DNA from: Trema orientale
Taxonomy: Eukaryota; Streptophyta; Magnoliopsida; Rosales; Cannabaceae
Direction of reading: 5' to 3'
DNA: 64,000 nt
NCBI GenBank assembly: GCA_002914845.1
Contig: JXTC01000543.1
Location: forward strand, 56,504-120,503
A program made the position numbers and the translations under genes. The notes under the pieces were generated by a model that saw only the letters and a program-made list of their open reading frames with translations, searched no databases and was not told the origin of the DNA. Position 1 is the first letter of the stretch, and each line of letters opens with the position of its first letter. Positions 32,911-49,012 of the stretch are shown piece by piece.

Positions 32911-35671
32911 TGTAATAACCCGTATAGACATAAAAAAAGGGGCAAATAAATAAATAAATAAAAAGGATAAAAGACAAAAAGGTCAAGGGTTTAGTTAATT
33001 AAATAGGGACAATTCAGTAATTTTGAAGACTAGAAAACCCTATACGTATTATCTTTCAGAGTCTGACAGAAGGGAAAAAAAAAAAATTTTAACACTCTGC
33101 AGAGGGAGAGGAGAGCGGCTGAAGGCTTGAGAGAAGGAGAAGGATTACAAAAGATTGATTGTCAATTCTCTAAGGTAAAGAACTCCTCCCTATAAAGAAC
33201 TCCTCCATATCAACTATCAATTGGTTATTTGGGATTCTTGGGACAAATCTATCATCTAGGGTTTAGAATTTCTTTAAGCATCTTTTTGTTTCAGCCATGA
33301 TTCTAGTGTTCAATTATATTTTGATTGATTACTCTCATTGTAAGGTTTAAAATAAGACCAAAATTACAGGATTTGGATGTCTAGATTAAAAGTTACAGAT
33401 TTTTGAGTTTTGGTCTAGAACGGTAAAACGCAACAGTGACTGCGATTATTTTTTCTGATATTTCTGTTAGTCCAATAGGGGCATATTTGATATGGTTGGA
33501 AACTTATCGAATAAGCTTTTTAACGGTATATAATTTGTCAAAAACGGACTTATAACCAGGGAGATATTATATTTCAAAATGAGCACTACGAATCTAGAAA
33601 ATTTTTGTAACTTTCAGCAATTAGAGTAAAACGTGGTAGCGGTTTACTTGGCTTTGTGAGGCCTACCTATGGACCCTACAGCCATGCTCTTAGCATTTTT
33701 AGGACCCCAATCATTTGTAGNTATAGACATAAAAAAAAGGGGCAAATAAATAAATAAATAAAAAGGATAAAAGACAAAAAGACTAAGGGTTTAGTTAATT
33801 AAATAGGGACAATTCAGTAATTTTGAAGACTAGGAAACCCTATACGTATTATCTTCCAGAGTCTGACAGAAGAAAAAAAAAATTTTAATGCTCTACAGAG
33901 GGAGAGGAGACCGGCTGAAGGCTTGGGAGAAGGAGAAGGATTACAAAAGATTGATTGTCAATTCTCTAACGCAAAGAACTCCTCCCTATCAACTATCAAT
34001 TGGTTATTTGGGATTCTTAGGACTAATCCATCATCTAGGGTTTAGAATTTTTTTAAGCATCTTTTTGTTTCAGCCATGATTCCAGGGTTTAATTATATTT
34101 TGATTGATTACTCTCGTTGTAAGGTTTAAAATAAGACCAAAATTACGGGATTTGGACGTCTAGATTAAAAGTTACAGATTTTTGAGTTTTGGTCTAGAAC
34201 GGTAAAACGCAACAGTGACTGCGATTAGTTTTTATGATAGTTCTGTTAGTCCAATAGGGTCATATTTTGTATGGTTGGAAAGCTTATTCGATAAGCTTTC
34301 CAACGGTATATAATTTGTCAAAAACAGACTTATAACCAGGGAGATATTACATTTCAAAGTGAGCACTACGAATCTAAAAATTTTTTGTAACTTTCAGCAA
34401 TTAGAGTAAAACGTTGTAGCGGTTTACTTGGCTTTGTGAGGCCTACTTATGGACCCTACAGCCATGCTCTTAGCATTTTTAGGACCCCAATCATTTGTAG
34501 ATATTGTTCTCCAAGTTTCACATTTTTTAGAATTAATTTGGAATTGTTATGAGTTTTTGATGTCAAGGTTATACAAGGTAATGTAGCGAATGTATTAAGT
34601 GTGCATGGGCAGCGTGTTAGATATTGTGTTAGGCATGATTTAAGGTACCTATTGAGTGTTTGATGATCATGTATAATTCCTGTTATAATTATAGGTACTT
34701 GTGGTAGCTAGCAAATTGGTATTGGATTGGTTAGGTTAGCGAAGGTAAGTAACCTTTCATCTTTGCTAGTGACTTTTGGTTTACTTAAGTTAATGTCTCT
34801 TTTGCTTTCTTTTAAAGAAAATTATGTTTATAAATTTTAAACTTATTTTCAAGTAAATTTTTAATAAATGAAAATTATTTTGACAAGAGATAATTATCTT
34901 TCGAATAAAAATATAGATCAAGCTTATGATTATTGTTATTGTTAAGTTATCTGAAAATTGTTACCCTTTAACAAATGTGGAAATTATTAATGATTTACTT
35001 TATAATTGAATGTGTGTTGAAANGACCTAGTCACAGGGGTTAAGTGTGGCCATAGTCATCAAAACTGTAGAGTAAAATTTGAAAGTGATATCGGTTATTG
35101 AACAAGTTTGATATAATGAATTTTGAAACTCTCTGTTTTATTAAATTGGTTTTTAATTAGTTTCATTGCCTTAGTTTTAAAAGTATTGATTTCGAAGTTA
35201 GTGTTATTTTGTAAAATACTTACTAAATATTTCAAATTGCATATGCTTGATCCAACTAGTAGAGGTTATTGGTTATTTACTAGGCTGTCGAGCTCACCTT
35301 TTTATTCTTTAATCTTTTTCAGATTCGGAGAATAGTTAATAAGTGGAACTCATATTTGAGGGAGATCGTTGAGGACTTAAATTTTACTAATTAGAGTTAT
35401 TGTATTGTTTGGTTTCTATTTTGAGACATTGTTGGTTAATTGAGGTATACTGAATTATTGTTATGGTTTTAGTTTCTTTGTTATTATGGATTTAGTAAAT
35501 TATTATTGATGATTTAGATTGATTTGGTGTTTTGTTATGCTGAGATGTTTTAGGTATTAATGGATCTATTTAGATTTTTAATAATGATTGGACTCGAAGC
35601 CTTCCGTATCTATGAGGTTTTTCCTTGTAGGCATGTGGCGGTTGCCATGCCCTTGGTATTGGGGCGTGACA
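32911..35671 (+). mobile_element. Solo LTR, same family as 21823-32499, opposite orientation
   Basis: Starts TGTAATAACCCG and ends GGGCGTGACA, flanked by a perfect AGTAC duplication (32906-32910 and 35672-35676). It shares with the other LTR the phrases around CTTATAACC..GAGATAT, GGACCCTACAGCCATG and GAGCTC-ACC in inverted order. Bases 32923-33720 and 33722-34500 are near-identical direct copies separated by a single N. A second N is at 35023. Without the duplication the LTR would be about 2.0 kb. No coding region. Confidence 0.8.
32923..34500 (+). repeat. Near-identical 0.8-kb direct duplication around an N
   Basis: Copy 1 is 32923-33720 and copy 2 is 33722-34500. Both start TATAGACATAAAAAAA and end CCCAATCATTTGTAG. 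They differ by a few percent of positions. The single ambiguous base at 33721 is the junction. Confidence 0.9.
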
Positions 35672-35689
35672 AGTACATTGCTACATTTA

Positions 35690-36095
35690 GAATTATCATA
35701 TACATACCATAAAATATTGTACACTGGAACACTACAGTAATTATTCGACAATGCTGACTTTGAAGCTGGTTCAGCGACCTGCCATGCCTGCAAACAACAG
35801 CTAAGAACTGCCGTTTTTATATTGGTTTCCAGACTGAATTCGACGAGTTTGAGGACTAAACAGACAGTTTTGTTTTGTCCGGGGACTACAGCTTTACCTA
35901 CAGAGATGAATCATTGACGGAATTGTGCTGATTTGCGACCCAAACATCGACAGTTATAACTAGGATTTTCTTGCACCAAATCCCCAAGAATCACTCCAAA
36001 ATATTAGTACTTTGATCTAGAGAAACCTAGTTCGAAGCTTTCGTCTTTGGAACTCAAGCTCCTCTTGCTGCTATCACTAATGGACTGGTAATATT
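35690..36095 (-). pseudogene. S-domain receptor-kinase relic, 5' exon only
   Basis: On the minus strand the sequence follows the first exon of gene 2 at 44.4-45.2 kb: the signal-peptide-proximal lectin region near 36060 (matching [15 protein letters not shown]), then the AWKVSE-like segment at about 35780 (AWQVAEPASKSALSNNYC). Frames are broken by several indels and stops. It shares the shortened ectodomain of genes 2 and 3, going from lectin almost directly to the YC..LC region. No transmembrane or kinase exons are attached, and an LTR insertion lies just beyond its end (32911-35671). Confidence 0.75.
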
Positions 36096-37288
36096 TATTG
36101 ATGGTGACATATTCCATTTATTGGCCAGTTGAAAATTCGATGTACCTTTGTATTGCAAACTAAGCTTGTTACTTACTTCATCATAAATAGTGTTGTAGAT
36201 TAATGTGAATTTGAATTATGTTTAATGTAGTTAATGATCTATATATGTGGTAAAAACATGTTTAGACCTATAAATTGGCACATGTGCCAGGCATTTTACT
36301 CTGATTTGAAACAAGGGTTCATTTAAGAGAACCTTCTTTTTGTTTTTGCTGGAACATTATGCATGGCTAAGTTGAAGTCGTTTACAACATCAAGAAGCTT
36401 GATTGAGGGAAAGATTTGTCAACTAGTCAAATGCTTGTGGAGAAATGGTCAAATGATTAACAAGCATGGATGTAAAGCATCCAAGTAATGAAAGCTTAAT
36501 TGACTTTGCAATTCAATTTGTACCGGATTAGCTCATCTAAGATAATATATATATATATATATATGTCTGTAATTATATGTGTGTATATGAGTAGTATTAC
36601 AAGTATCAAATGAGCTGTCAACTTCTTGTTATCATATGGACTGTCTTGGATTGTACTAATTATATATATGTATAATTATATGTGTTATTTTCAATTCTAA
36701 CTGAAAAGAACACATGAATATTGTTTACTATAAAATACAAGTGAACTGACAGTAAAACAGATTTGAATTAGAATTGGTATCCCTAGTATCATTCACATAA
36801 TATTTATATTCTATAATATGAATATATAGGTAAGCAAAACAGACTCATTGGACTTATGATCTAGTCCGAACATGAAAATATGTTGGCATAATTTACACGG
36901 ACATAGGAATAAGAATAGACACACTTACAAGCTTAATAAATGCACATAAGAAAATGATCCCTAGTGAGCATGGTAAAGTCGTTAGTTGATGTTTTCCATT
37001 GCTTTGACAATACTTCAATCGAACTTTTTATGTGTAATAGAATTCTAGAACTCAAAATAACATCTCGTCATAGCTGGATTAAAATACTGGTATATACGTA
37101 GAAAGTTCTTACATACGAACTTCTAACCATATTCTTCCATTATTAACCCACGTTCTGAAGTTCAAGTAGGATTCATATTATGGCTTAGACGTGTACATAT
37201 ATAGCAATATATATAGCAATATAAAACTCAAGGCAACAATCTATGTACAATATTATACATTATGTGACTTAAATGCTCCACAATATCC
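36096..37288. other. Spacer between the relic and the first intact kinase gene
   Basis: No gene recognised. It contains an AT dinucleotide run (about 36547-36564). The last few hundred bases would hold the 3' untranslated region of gene 1, which ends at 37289. Confidence 0.4.
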
Positions 37289-41050
<3,762 letters not shown>

Positions 41051-41865
41051 TGATTTCTCACTTCCCAGTTTGTGGTTATAGACTGAAACTCAGAGAGTAG
41101 AGATAATTAATGGCGCTTTTTGGAAGTTAGACTGCAAAAACTTCACGCTATTGACTCTGAATTCCACACAGGACAAAAACTTGACTTCTCTAGTTTTCCT
41201 TCAACGAAAGCAATAATTGATATATAGGACCTTTTTTGGCGTTGGTTTCTGGTTTTGGTAAATTGAATGTAGTTGTGGAGGACTATTAAGTTCTAATGTG
41301 AAAACATTGAAAAATGACGCATGTCCTCATCTTTTCATTTATTTATTTCTTGGTGAGAAGACAGCCTAAGTCCAAAGGATAATACTTTATTGATGAGCTA
41401 AGTCTACAATATTAAGGATTTATTTTTGCTGCAATGTCCAAGAAGGAGATAATTAAGGCAGTGAAGAGGGAACTTTAAGCAAGGAGCCTTGCCATATGTG
41501 TTGCTCAGCACACCACACGTTAATAGAGATGCAGAACCAATACCATGTGAGCTCGTACTTATGTTATAGGATGTGATGCTAAGCTCTACAAGTGCTTTTT
41601 AGCATTTTTTTCTGGCAATGAGAGAATAATTGCTCTTTATTGGAGACGCATAGTTATGGAAAAGTTAAAAAAAGGTTGGAATTAAGGGTACAAAGTGAAA
41701 AAAAAAAATGTAAATACAATAATCACAAACAGGACAATGCATCAGAACTGTCGCGTAATGGTACAAAACTGATCAATTCTCACTTTTATAGCCATGTGTT
41801 GGTTTTGGTTTACTACCACAGATATAGTGATGCAACTTGTATATATAGAACAAAATGATTAATCC
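41051..41865. other. Spacer between genes 1 and 2
   Basis: Holds the promoter region of gene 1 (right to left from 41051) and the 3' flank of gene 2. No other gene or repeat was recognised. Confidence 0.5.
41221..41228 (-). promoter_or_regulatory. Candidate TATA element of gene 1
   Basis: A CTATATATC motif lies on the minus strand about 170 bases upstream of the gene 1 start codon. The position is plausible for a plant promoter, but such motifs are common in A+T-rich DNA. Confidence 0.3.
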
Positions 41866-44800
41866 CTATCGAGGTTGTAAAAGACTTATGGTGAAGTCGT
41901 TGGTAGAAGAAGAAGTATTTCCGTCCAATGTACGTTTTTCTAAAAAGAAACTTGGTTCTTTGGGCTGAGGCAGAGCACTCTCATCCCCTAACATCAGAAG
42001 CACAGATGACATGTTAGGTCTCTCTTGAGGAAGCTGCTGAACACACAAGAGACCGACATGGATACAACGCAACACTTCAGATTCTGTAAATGAGTCACTG
42101 TGAAGGAATTCATCAGTTAGTTCTAGAGGCCTTCCTTCTTTCCAAAACTTCCATGCCTATAAGATATCATAACAAAATATCTTTCAGTACCGACAGCCAA
42201 GTTTAGTTGTACTACAAAGAAAAAAAAAATTGGTAGAGTGATACTTACTTCTCCAATAAGGTGAAGGTTGTCATGATTCAGATGATAAACCCCACTATTT
42301 TTCTTTCCACTCACTATCTCGAGCATTAGAATGCCAAAGCTAAAGACATCGGATTTTACCGAGTATTGACCATCAATAGCATACTCTGGTGCCATGTAAC
42401 CGCTGTATACATCACAAACAACAATGTCCAAAAGCATAAATTGCTTTCAAGTAGGTGATAGAAGAATCATTATAAAAAAATAAAAAATAAATAAAAATAC
42501 CAAGCCATCCATTAATATCACCTGGTGAATTTTCCAGAAATCAACTTCTAAAAGAAAATCTTGATTTTTTGTCAGTCTCTTTTGTGAAAAATAGTGTATT
42601 TTTCCAACCGAACAAAAATAAAAATCAACTGTAAAATAGAGCAGGTTTTCATGTATACTTACTAGGTTCCAACCACTTTGTTTGTGATTGCGCCACTCTG
42701 ATTTCCTCTAAAAGTTCTAGCCAAGCCAAAATCTGAAACTTTTGGGTTCAAACTACCATCAAGTAAAACATTACTTGCTTTGAGATCTCTGTGTATAATC
42801 CTTAACCTGGAATCTTGATGGAGGTAGACAAGCCCCCTAGCAATCCCAAGGATAATGTTGAACCGCTTAGGCCAATCTAAAAGTTTACTCCTTGTTTCAT
42901 CTGGCAACAAGTTTCACATTCAAATAAACCATATGAGTATAATTATAATAAATATATTCTACCACTAGAGCTACACAATTATGTCTAGAAAATATACAGA
43001 CCAAAAATGTAGTAGTCCAAGCTTTTGTTGGGCATGTATTCATAAATCAGCAGTTTCTCTTCTCCATGAATGCAGCAACCAAGAAGCCTTACAAGATTTC
43101 GATGCTGCAGTTTTGCTATCAATATTACTTCGTTCTTGAATTCATTCACTCCTTGTCCAGAGCTCTGTGACAGTCTTTTCACAGCTATTTCTTGTCCATC
43201 TGAGAGTGTACCCTGAAAATTAAAATTATTTAATTAATGTGCTATGCATAATATTCTTTAATTCTTCTTGGGAAGTTGAAATTTTACCTTGAATACTGCT
43301 CCAAATCCCCCTTGTCCAATCTTGTTGTTAAATGAAAAGTTATTAGTTGCTTTAACTATTGTGGATAGGTTGAACAATGGGAGCTCCAACTCTTCCTTCT
43401 GTCCTAATATTACGTTGCTCTCCATTTTATCTGACATACAGGAAAATTGAGACGGATTATAATGAAAAAAAAAAAAAAATACTTAACATTATTAAAATAA
43501 AATCCAAGTTTGTTTATCTATGTAACTTGTATTAGTACTTTTTTTCTTTATTTATGGAGAATCCGCCAAATCATGGAGGGGAATTACATTTGTATTCTTT
43601 TGTTGTCCAAATGCGAATGGAAGAAAAAAAAAAAAAAAAGACCAGCCGTACTTGTTCTAGTTGAAGTTATAAAGAATATGTGTTAGCCAGACATTTTTGC
43701 ATAACCAATGCGAAGTTTTCTGCCATGTGCAAAGAATTCACATTATTCCCTATTCACTGTTTAGAGTCTCAAACTAGTTACATTTGAGGATAACGTCATT
43801 TTTCCTATTGTTTTGCTAGTTGGTGTCCCTTTTTAGCCGTTGTGTTTTGAGGTAATAGTTGTCTTTTAATTTATGTCGTTTTTCACTATTACTGTCGTTT
43901 CGTTCCAACCAATGTCGTTTGTCAGTTGATGTCTGCTTCATAAACCTATGATTTTTGTCGTTTTTGCGTAAATGTCGTTTTTAATCTGCACAGTCCATAA
44001 AAAATAAAAATAATAAAAATAAAAATAAAAAATTACATGGAAAGAAAGAACATAAACTTTCTCAGAATTCATGAACAGGGCAATAAAAGTCATATATTAC
44101 CTTTTAAATTTCTCCTGATTCGTCGAATGTAGTAAACAGCTAACACCATCGATCCAGAGACAAAGCAAACTGCTGCTACAACAATTACTGCTACAATCTT
44201 CCCCTTAAGCACACGGCTCGTTTCTTCATAGATAATTCCACAGAAAATCAAACAAGAAACTCTTGGGAAAAATAGTCGAAACAAAACAAAGAAGAAACTA
44301 AAACCAATTTAAACAAGTCAGTCAAGAAGGAAAAGCAAAACACATGATGTTCTATGCATACCCGTCTCTGAGGCAGGCATTCTGACATATAGATCCTGCC
44401 CACCATTAAAGACTTGTTGGATGTTGAGTAAATCAACGGACCAGATTGCACAGCCACTGTCTCCTGCAAGGCCTGAGTAAGCCATACAAGAGCAGTTGCT
44501 CAAGCATTTTGCGCTGCATTCCTTGAGACTCATGGTTTGGTTGGTCCAAGAATTTTTGGTATCTGGCAATTTCAGGCCACCATATTTGATAAACCCGTCA
44601 CTGGTGTTCGAGCAGTTTAGTGGTTTATCCCTTACACAACCTTGTTTGAACTCCATTAATTTCCAAGCTTCTGCTGATTTGGGCTTGAACCCTTTTAAGC
44701 AGCTGCAAACTTGATAGTCACTAATGATACACATCGCATTGGGACCGCAAAGGCCGTAGTAATTGTCACAGTAGTTTGTTCGACCTGAAACTTGTTCAGA

Positions 44801-45223
44801 GACCTTCCATGCCCCTAAACGACGGCCAAGAACTGACGTCTTTAGCATCAGATTCCGGGCTTGTTCCAACGAGTTTGTGGACCGAACGGCAGTGTTTTTC
44901 TGACTGAGGAGTACAGCTTCACCGGCTGTGCTGTTCATGCTCACAAGGCCTGATGAATAGTCGATGGGGTTGAGCTGGTTTGCCACCCTAACAACAGTTC
45001 TAATTGGGAGTTTCTTGTGCCAAATCCGCAATGAACGATCCTTGGAATTATTGTTACTTGGACTAACGAAACCCAGTTGGAAGCTTCCATCTTTGGAATC
45101 CAAGCTCCTCCTGCTACTATCACTAATGAACTGGTGTTGAGTTATTGCATCGGCTATAGATGAGAACTCACTGAAGCAAGAGAGCATACAAATTCCGATC
45201 AAAACAAGAGAAAGGCTATCCAT
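41866..45223 (-). CDS. S-domain receptor-like kinase with shortened ectodomain, gene 2
   Basis: Seven exons, all GT-AG: 44362-45223, 44101-44223, 43288-43430, 43002-43212, 42663-42900, 42249-42402, 41866-42156. The sum is 2022 bases, 673 residues. A signal peptide ([16 protein letters not shown]) is followed by a lectin-like region, then almost directly by the [17 protein letters not shown]-like part and the PAN domain ([14 protein letters not shown]). Most of the S-locus glycoprotein segment and the end of the lectin domain (SGNLVLRDE) are gone. Two conserved lectin tryptophans are arginines (VVRVANQ, AVRSTNS). The helix [20 protein letters not shown] precedes an intact kinase ([32 protein letters not shown]). 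An in-frame ATG at 45244 would add seven residues; 45223 fits the signal peptide better. The kinase is probably functional; ligand binding is likely altered. Confidence 0.88.
43870..43985 (+). repeat. Dispersed TGTCGTTT motif in intron 2 of gene 2
   Basis: Five TGTCGTTT copies occur within about 115 bases at irregular spacing, in an intron otherwise A+T-rich. The function is unknown. Confidence 0.5.
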
Positions 45224-45937
45224 TTCTTTTTTTTCCTTTATCAATCACAGAGCAAATTCCAGAGAGAAATTATATCATGGTTAAGATCTAGAAATGGCAA
45301 GAGTCAACAAAGTCAATTATGTGGTTATCGGGGAATGTAGAAAAAGTTGGTTTGGACCCTATTCATACGTGTCTACTACTGGTTCACTCGAGGAACTTAG
45401 CTGAATTTTCCACTCTGTTACGTGTTTCTAACACCAAATCGTATTGATCAGACAACGATATTTCAATCTTATAAAGTGTGGCTGTTCCCAGTCAAGACTA
45501 AATTTCCAAAGTGCTTTTAATTTTTAAGAAAAATATTTATACAAAAATATTTATCTAAACATGACAGAAGAGTAAATCCTCAATCTGGGCATTAATCAAA
45601 ATATTTTGTTGTTTTCTACGAAGAGCAGGAAGCTTGAAAAACTTGTTCTATATCTTAGGATTTACGGCACTGAAGTAGACTTGGTCCACAAGGTTTAAGT
45701 TTACCTTAAAACAATCAATACTTCTTCTATAGCTGGCTTCTCCAAATTGCAATGTGCATCATCTCTAAAAGAAAGTAAGAAGACTAAAGTAAAAGTCATT
45801 TGATGTACATCCACCTCCTTCTACTAAGTAATAAAAACATGTAAAAGTTCAGATAGGATTAGCATAATTTACATTGACAAAAGAATAGATCAAAACTGTA
45901 TTCATGTATAGATTTGATGTATAAATCTGAATGAATC
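45224..45937. other. Spacer between genes 2 and 3
   Basis: Promoter region of gene 2 and 3' flank of gene 3. No other feature was recognised. Confidence 0.5.
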
Positions 45938-48900
45938 CTATCGAGCATGTACAATACTCAAGGAAAAGTCATTTGTTGAAGATGTGTCCTGCTTTGCTGA
46001 AGAGGAAGTACTTGCTTCGGACAAATTTTTTCCTAAAAAGAAAATTGGTTCTTTAGGCTGAGGTAGAGCATTCCCATCGCCTAGCATCAAAAGAACAGAT
46101 GACATGGTAGGCCTATCTTCAGGAAGTTGTTGAACACATAAGAGCCCGACATGTATACAACGCAACACTTCCAATAGAGTGCATGAGTCACCATGAAAGG
46201 ATTCATCAATAAGTTCTAACTGTCTTCCTTCTTTCCACAATTTCCATGCCTAAAAAATATTCAAACATAATTTATGCATGACTTACTTTTTGTGAAACAG
46301 AAAACAATAATTGATACTTACATGTCCAATGAGATTAATGTTGTCACTTGGATTATAAAACCCCCTGTTTCTCTTCCCACTGACAATCTCTAACATCAAA
46401 ATCCCAAAGCTAAAGACATCTGATTTTACTGAGAATTGACCATCAATGGCATACTCTGGTGCCATGTAGCCACTGGTAAAATATAAGAAAAAACAATGTT
46501 AAAATAGAAATCAATTATGTACAGAGTAGATTATACATAAACACAGCTTTTATATGCTTACAAGGTCCCAACTACTCTGTTTGTAACTCCTTCCGTCTGA
46601 TCACCTCTGAAAGTTCTAGCCATGCCAAAGTCCGAAATTTTAGGATTCATGTTTTTGTCAAGTAAAATATTACTCACTTTGAGATCTCTATGGATAATCC
46701 TCAATCTGGAATCCTGATGAAGGTAGATAAGCCCCCTTGCAACTCCAAGGATAATGTTGAAACGCTTAGACCAATCTAAAAGTTTACCTCGTGTTTGATC
46801 TGTTGAGTTTCTCATTCAAGTTATTTTGAATAGTGGAGTTTAAGAAGCTATGTAAACTATAGTAATATGAAAATTTGTAACTATACAGATCAGGTTTACA
46901 GAAGATTCAAACCAAAAATATAGTGGTCCAAGCTTTTGTTCGGCATGTATTCGTAAATGAGCAATCTCTCTTCTCCTTGGATGCAATAACCTAGAAGCCT
47001 TACAAGGTTACGATGCTGCAGTTTGGCTATCAGTATTATTTCATTCTTGAACTCATTCACTCCTTGTCCAGAGCCCTGTGAAAGCCTCTTTACAGCTATT
47101 ACATGTCCATCTGGGAGTGTACCCTGAAAATCACCCATGTGAGAAAGATTGCAATGTTGTGAGTTTTTCTTTGTATTTATACTAGACCATCGCAATTTAC
47201 CATGTATACGGATCCAAATCCACCATCCCCAAGCTTGTTGTTGGATGAAAAGTTCTCAGTGGCCGTAGCTATTGTGGATAGATTGAATGAAGGAAGGTCC
47301 AGGTCTTCCTTTTGAGCTTCGTCATTTCTATCATTCTCTATATTCTCCAATGAAGAGAAAACAAGAAAAATAAGAATTAATTTCTAGCGAGTCATCGAGC
47401 ATTTTTTCATCCCACAATACCTAATGGGTAATAAACTTAGATGAGAAAAAAGAAGTTTTCTCCTGAACTTTCCAAGCCTTTCCACTTTATGGTAGGTAAT
47501 TAAGAAATTTCAAAGTCTTAGAAAGACCTAATCAATGAAATCAGTCAAGACACTCCTATAACACATTCACTAATTCAAGCCACCAGATTCAACGTTCTAA
47601 ACAATGCTGTTATGGTACAAGGCAGTAAATACATCAACTACAACCAAGCTATGTCAATGAAAACCGAGCTAGATAAGTTTAAGGCTTAAGAACATATGTC
47701 ATTTGTAAGTCCAAAAAGCAACCCGGAAATACTGAATAGATACAAATCTAATTGGTGGATAAATACCAAACGTTCACCTCCACTCAATGGGATTTACAAG
47801 GAAATTGTTATCAAAAGGTGAAAGTTACTAAGATAAGAGATATAAGTCATTACCTTTGAACTCTGTCCTGTTTCTTCGTTTGTAGTAAACAGCCAATAAT
47901 ATGCCAAATGTGATGGAAATAGAAGCAGTGGCAGTAATCCCAACTATTATCTTCGCTTTTTTCTCATGTTTAGTATCTTCATATGAGAAGAAGAAGGTAA
48001 AACAGGGGAAATAATCAAATTTTGAGAGAAAAAGACTGAAGTAGGACTCTAGAGACAGTAACAAAAGAAACACTTTATGATCATTACCCAACTCTGAAGC
48101 AGGCATTTTCACAAACAGATTGTGCCCACCATCCACAAAACGTCGAATACCAATTAGCTCACCAAACCAAATGGTACAGCCACCACCTCCATTAATATCA
48201 GCGCTTGCGTAAGCGATACAAGAACAGTTTCTCAAGCACTTTTCCCTGCATTCCTTAAGGTTCATACTCTTATCCACCGAAGAATTCTGGGTTTCTTGCA
48301 CTTTGAAAGAAATATATTCAATAAACCCATTACTCTGCTCGCAGTCCAATGGTATATTACGTACACAACCTTGACTATTCTCCCCAGAGCTCCATTGTTC
48401 TGGTGCTTCGGGCTTAAACCCTTTTGGACAACTGCAAATTGGTGAGTTACTAATGTCGCAGAGTCCATTGGGGCCACAACGGCCATAGTCGTCGCAGGAA
48501 TCAGCCATGGCTGATCGACCTCGACCGAGTATCGTCCCTTCTAAGAAAGTACCCATTTGATGATCCAATTCGAAGCTTTGCCACAAAAAGTTATCTGGGT
48601 TTTCGTCTTTCTCATCTCTAAGCACCAAATTTCCTGAATCTAAGAGCTGTAAAATGGGTTTTGGGGCCTGTTTCGACGAGTTTGTAGACCAAAAAACAGA
48701 GTTGTTATGACCTAGAAGAAGAGCGTTACCCTTGGTGTTTATCGTCAAAAGCCCAGATGAATCGTTGATGGGGTTGTTCTGATTCGCAACCCAAACGAGT
48801 TTCCTAAGTGGGATTTTCTTGTGCCAGATTCCCAAGAAACGAACAGTCGAGTTGCTTGGACTATAGAAACCCAGTTCAAAGCTTCCATTTTTGGAGTTCA

Positions 48901-49012
48901 ATCTTTTGCCTTCGCTTATGGACTGGTCTTGACCAATTGCGTCAAGTCCAGATGAGGACTCGACGATACAAAAGAGCACAAAAAACCCCGAGATGAGAGT
49001 AAATACGTCCAT
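45938..49012 (-). CDS. S-domain receptor-like kinase with shortened ectodomain, gene 3
   Basis: Seven exons, all GT-AG: 48088-49012, 47854-47976, 47201-47337, 46913-47123, 46562-46799, 46322-46472, 45938-46249. The sum is 2097 bases, 698 residues. Signal peptide [20 protein letters not shown]; complete-looking B-lectin ([38 protein letters not shown]). The chain then jumps from [11 protein letters not shown] to [13 protein letters not shown], so the S-locus glycoprotein segment of about 130 residues is absent. The PAN domain ([14 protein letters not shown]), transmembrane helix and kinase ([32 protein letters not shown]) are intact. Intron 1 is 111 bases with no in-frame stop, so its retention would insert 37 residues before the membrane helix. 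Closest to gene 2. Confidence 0.9.
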
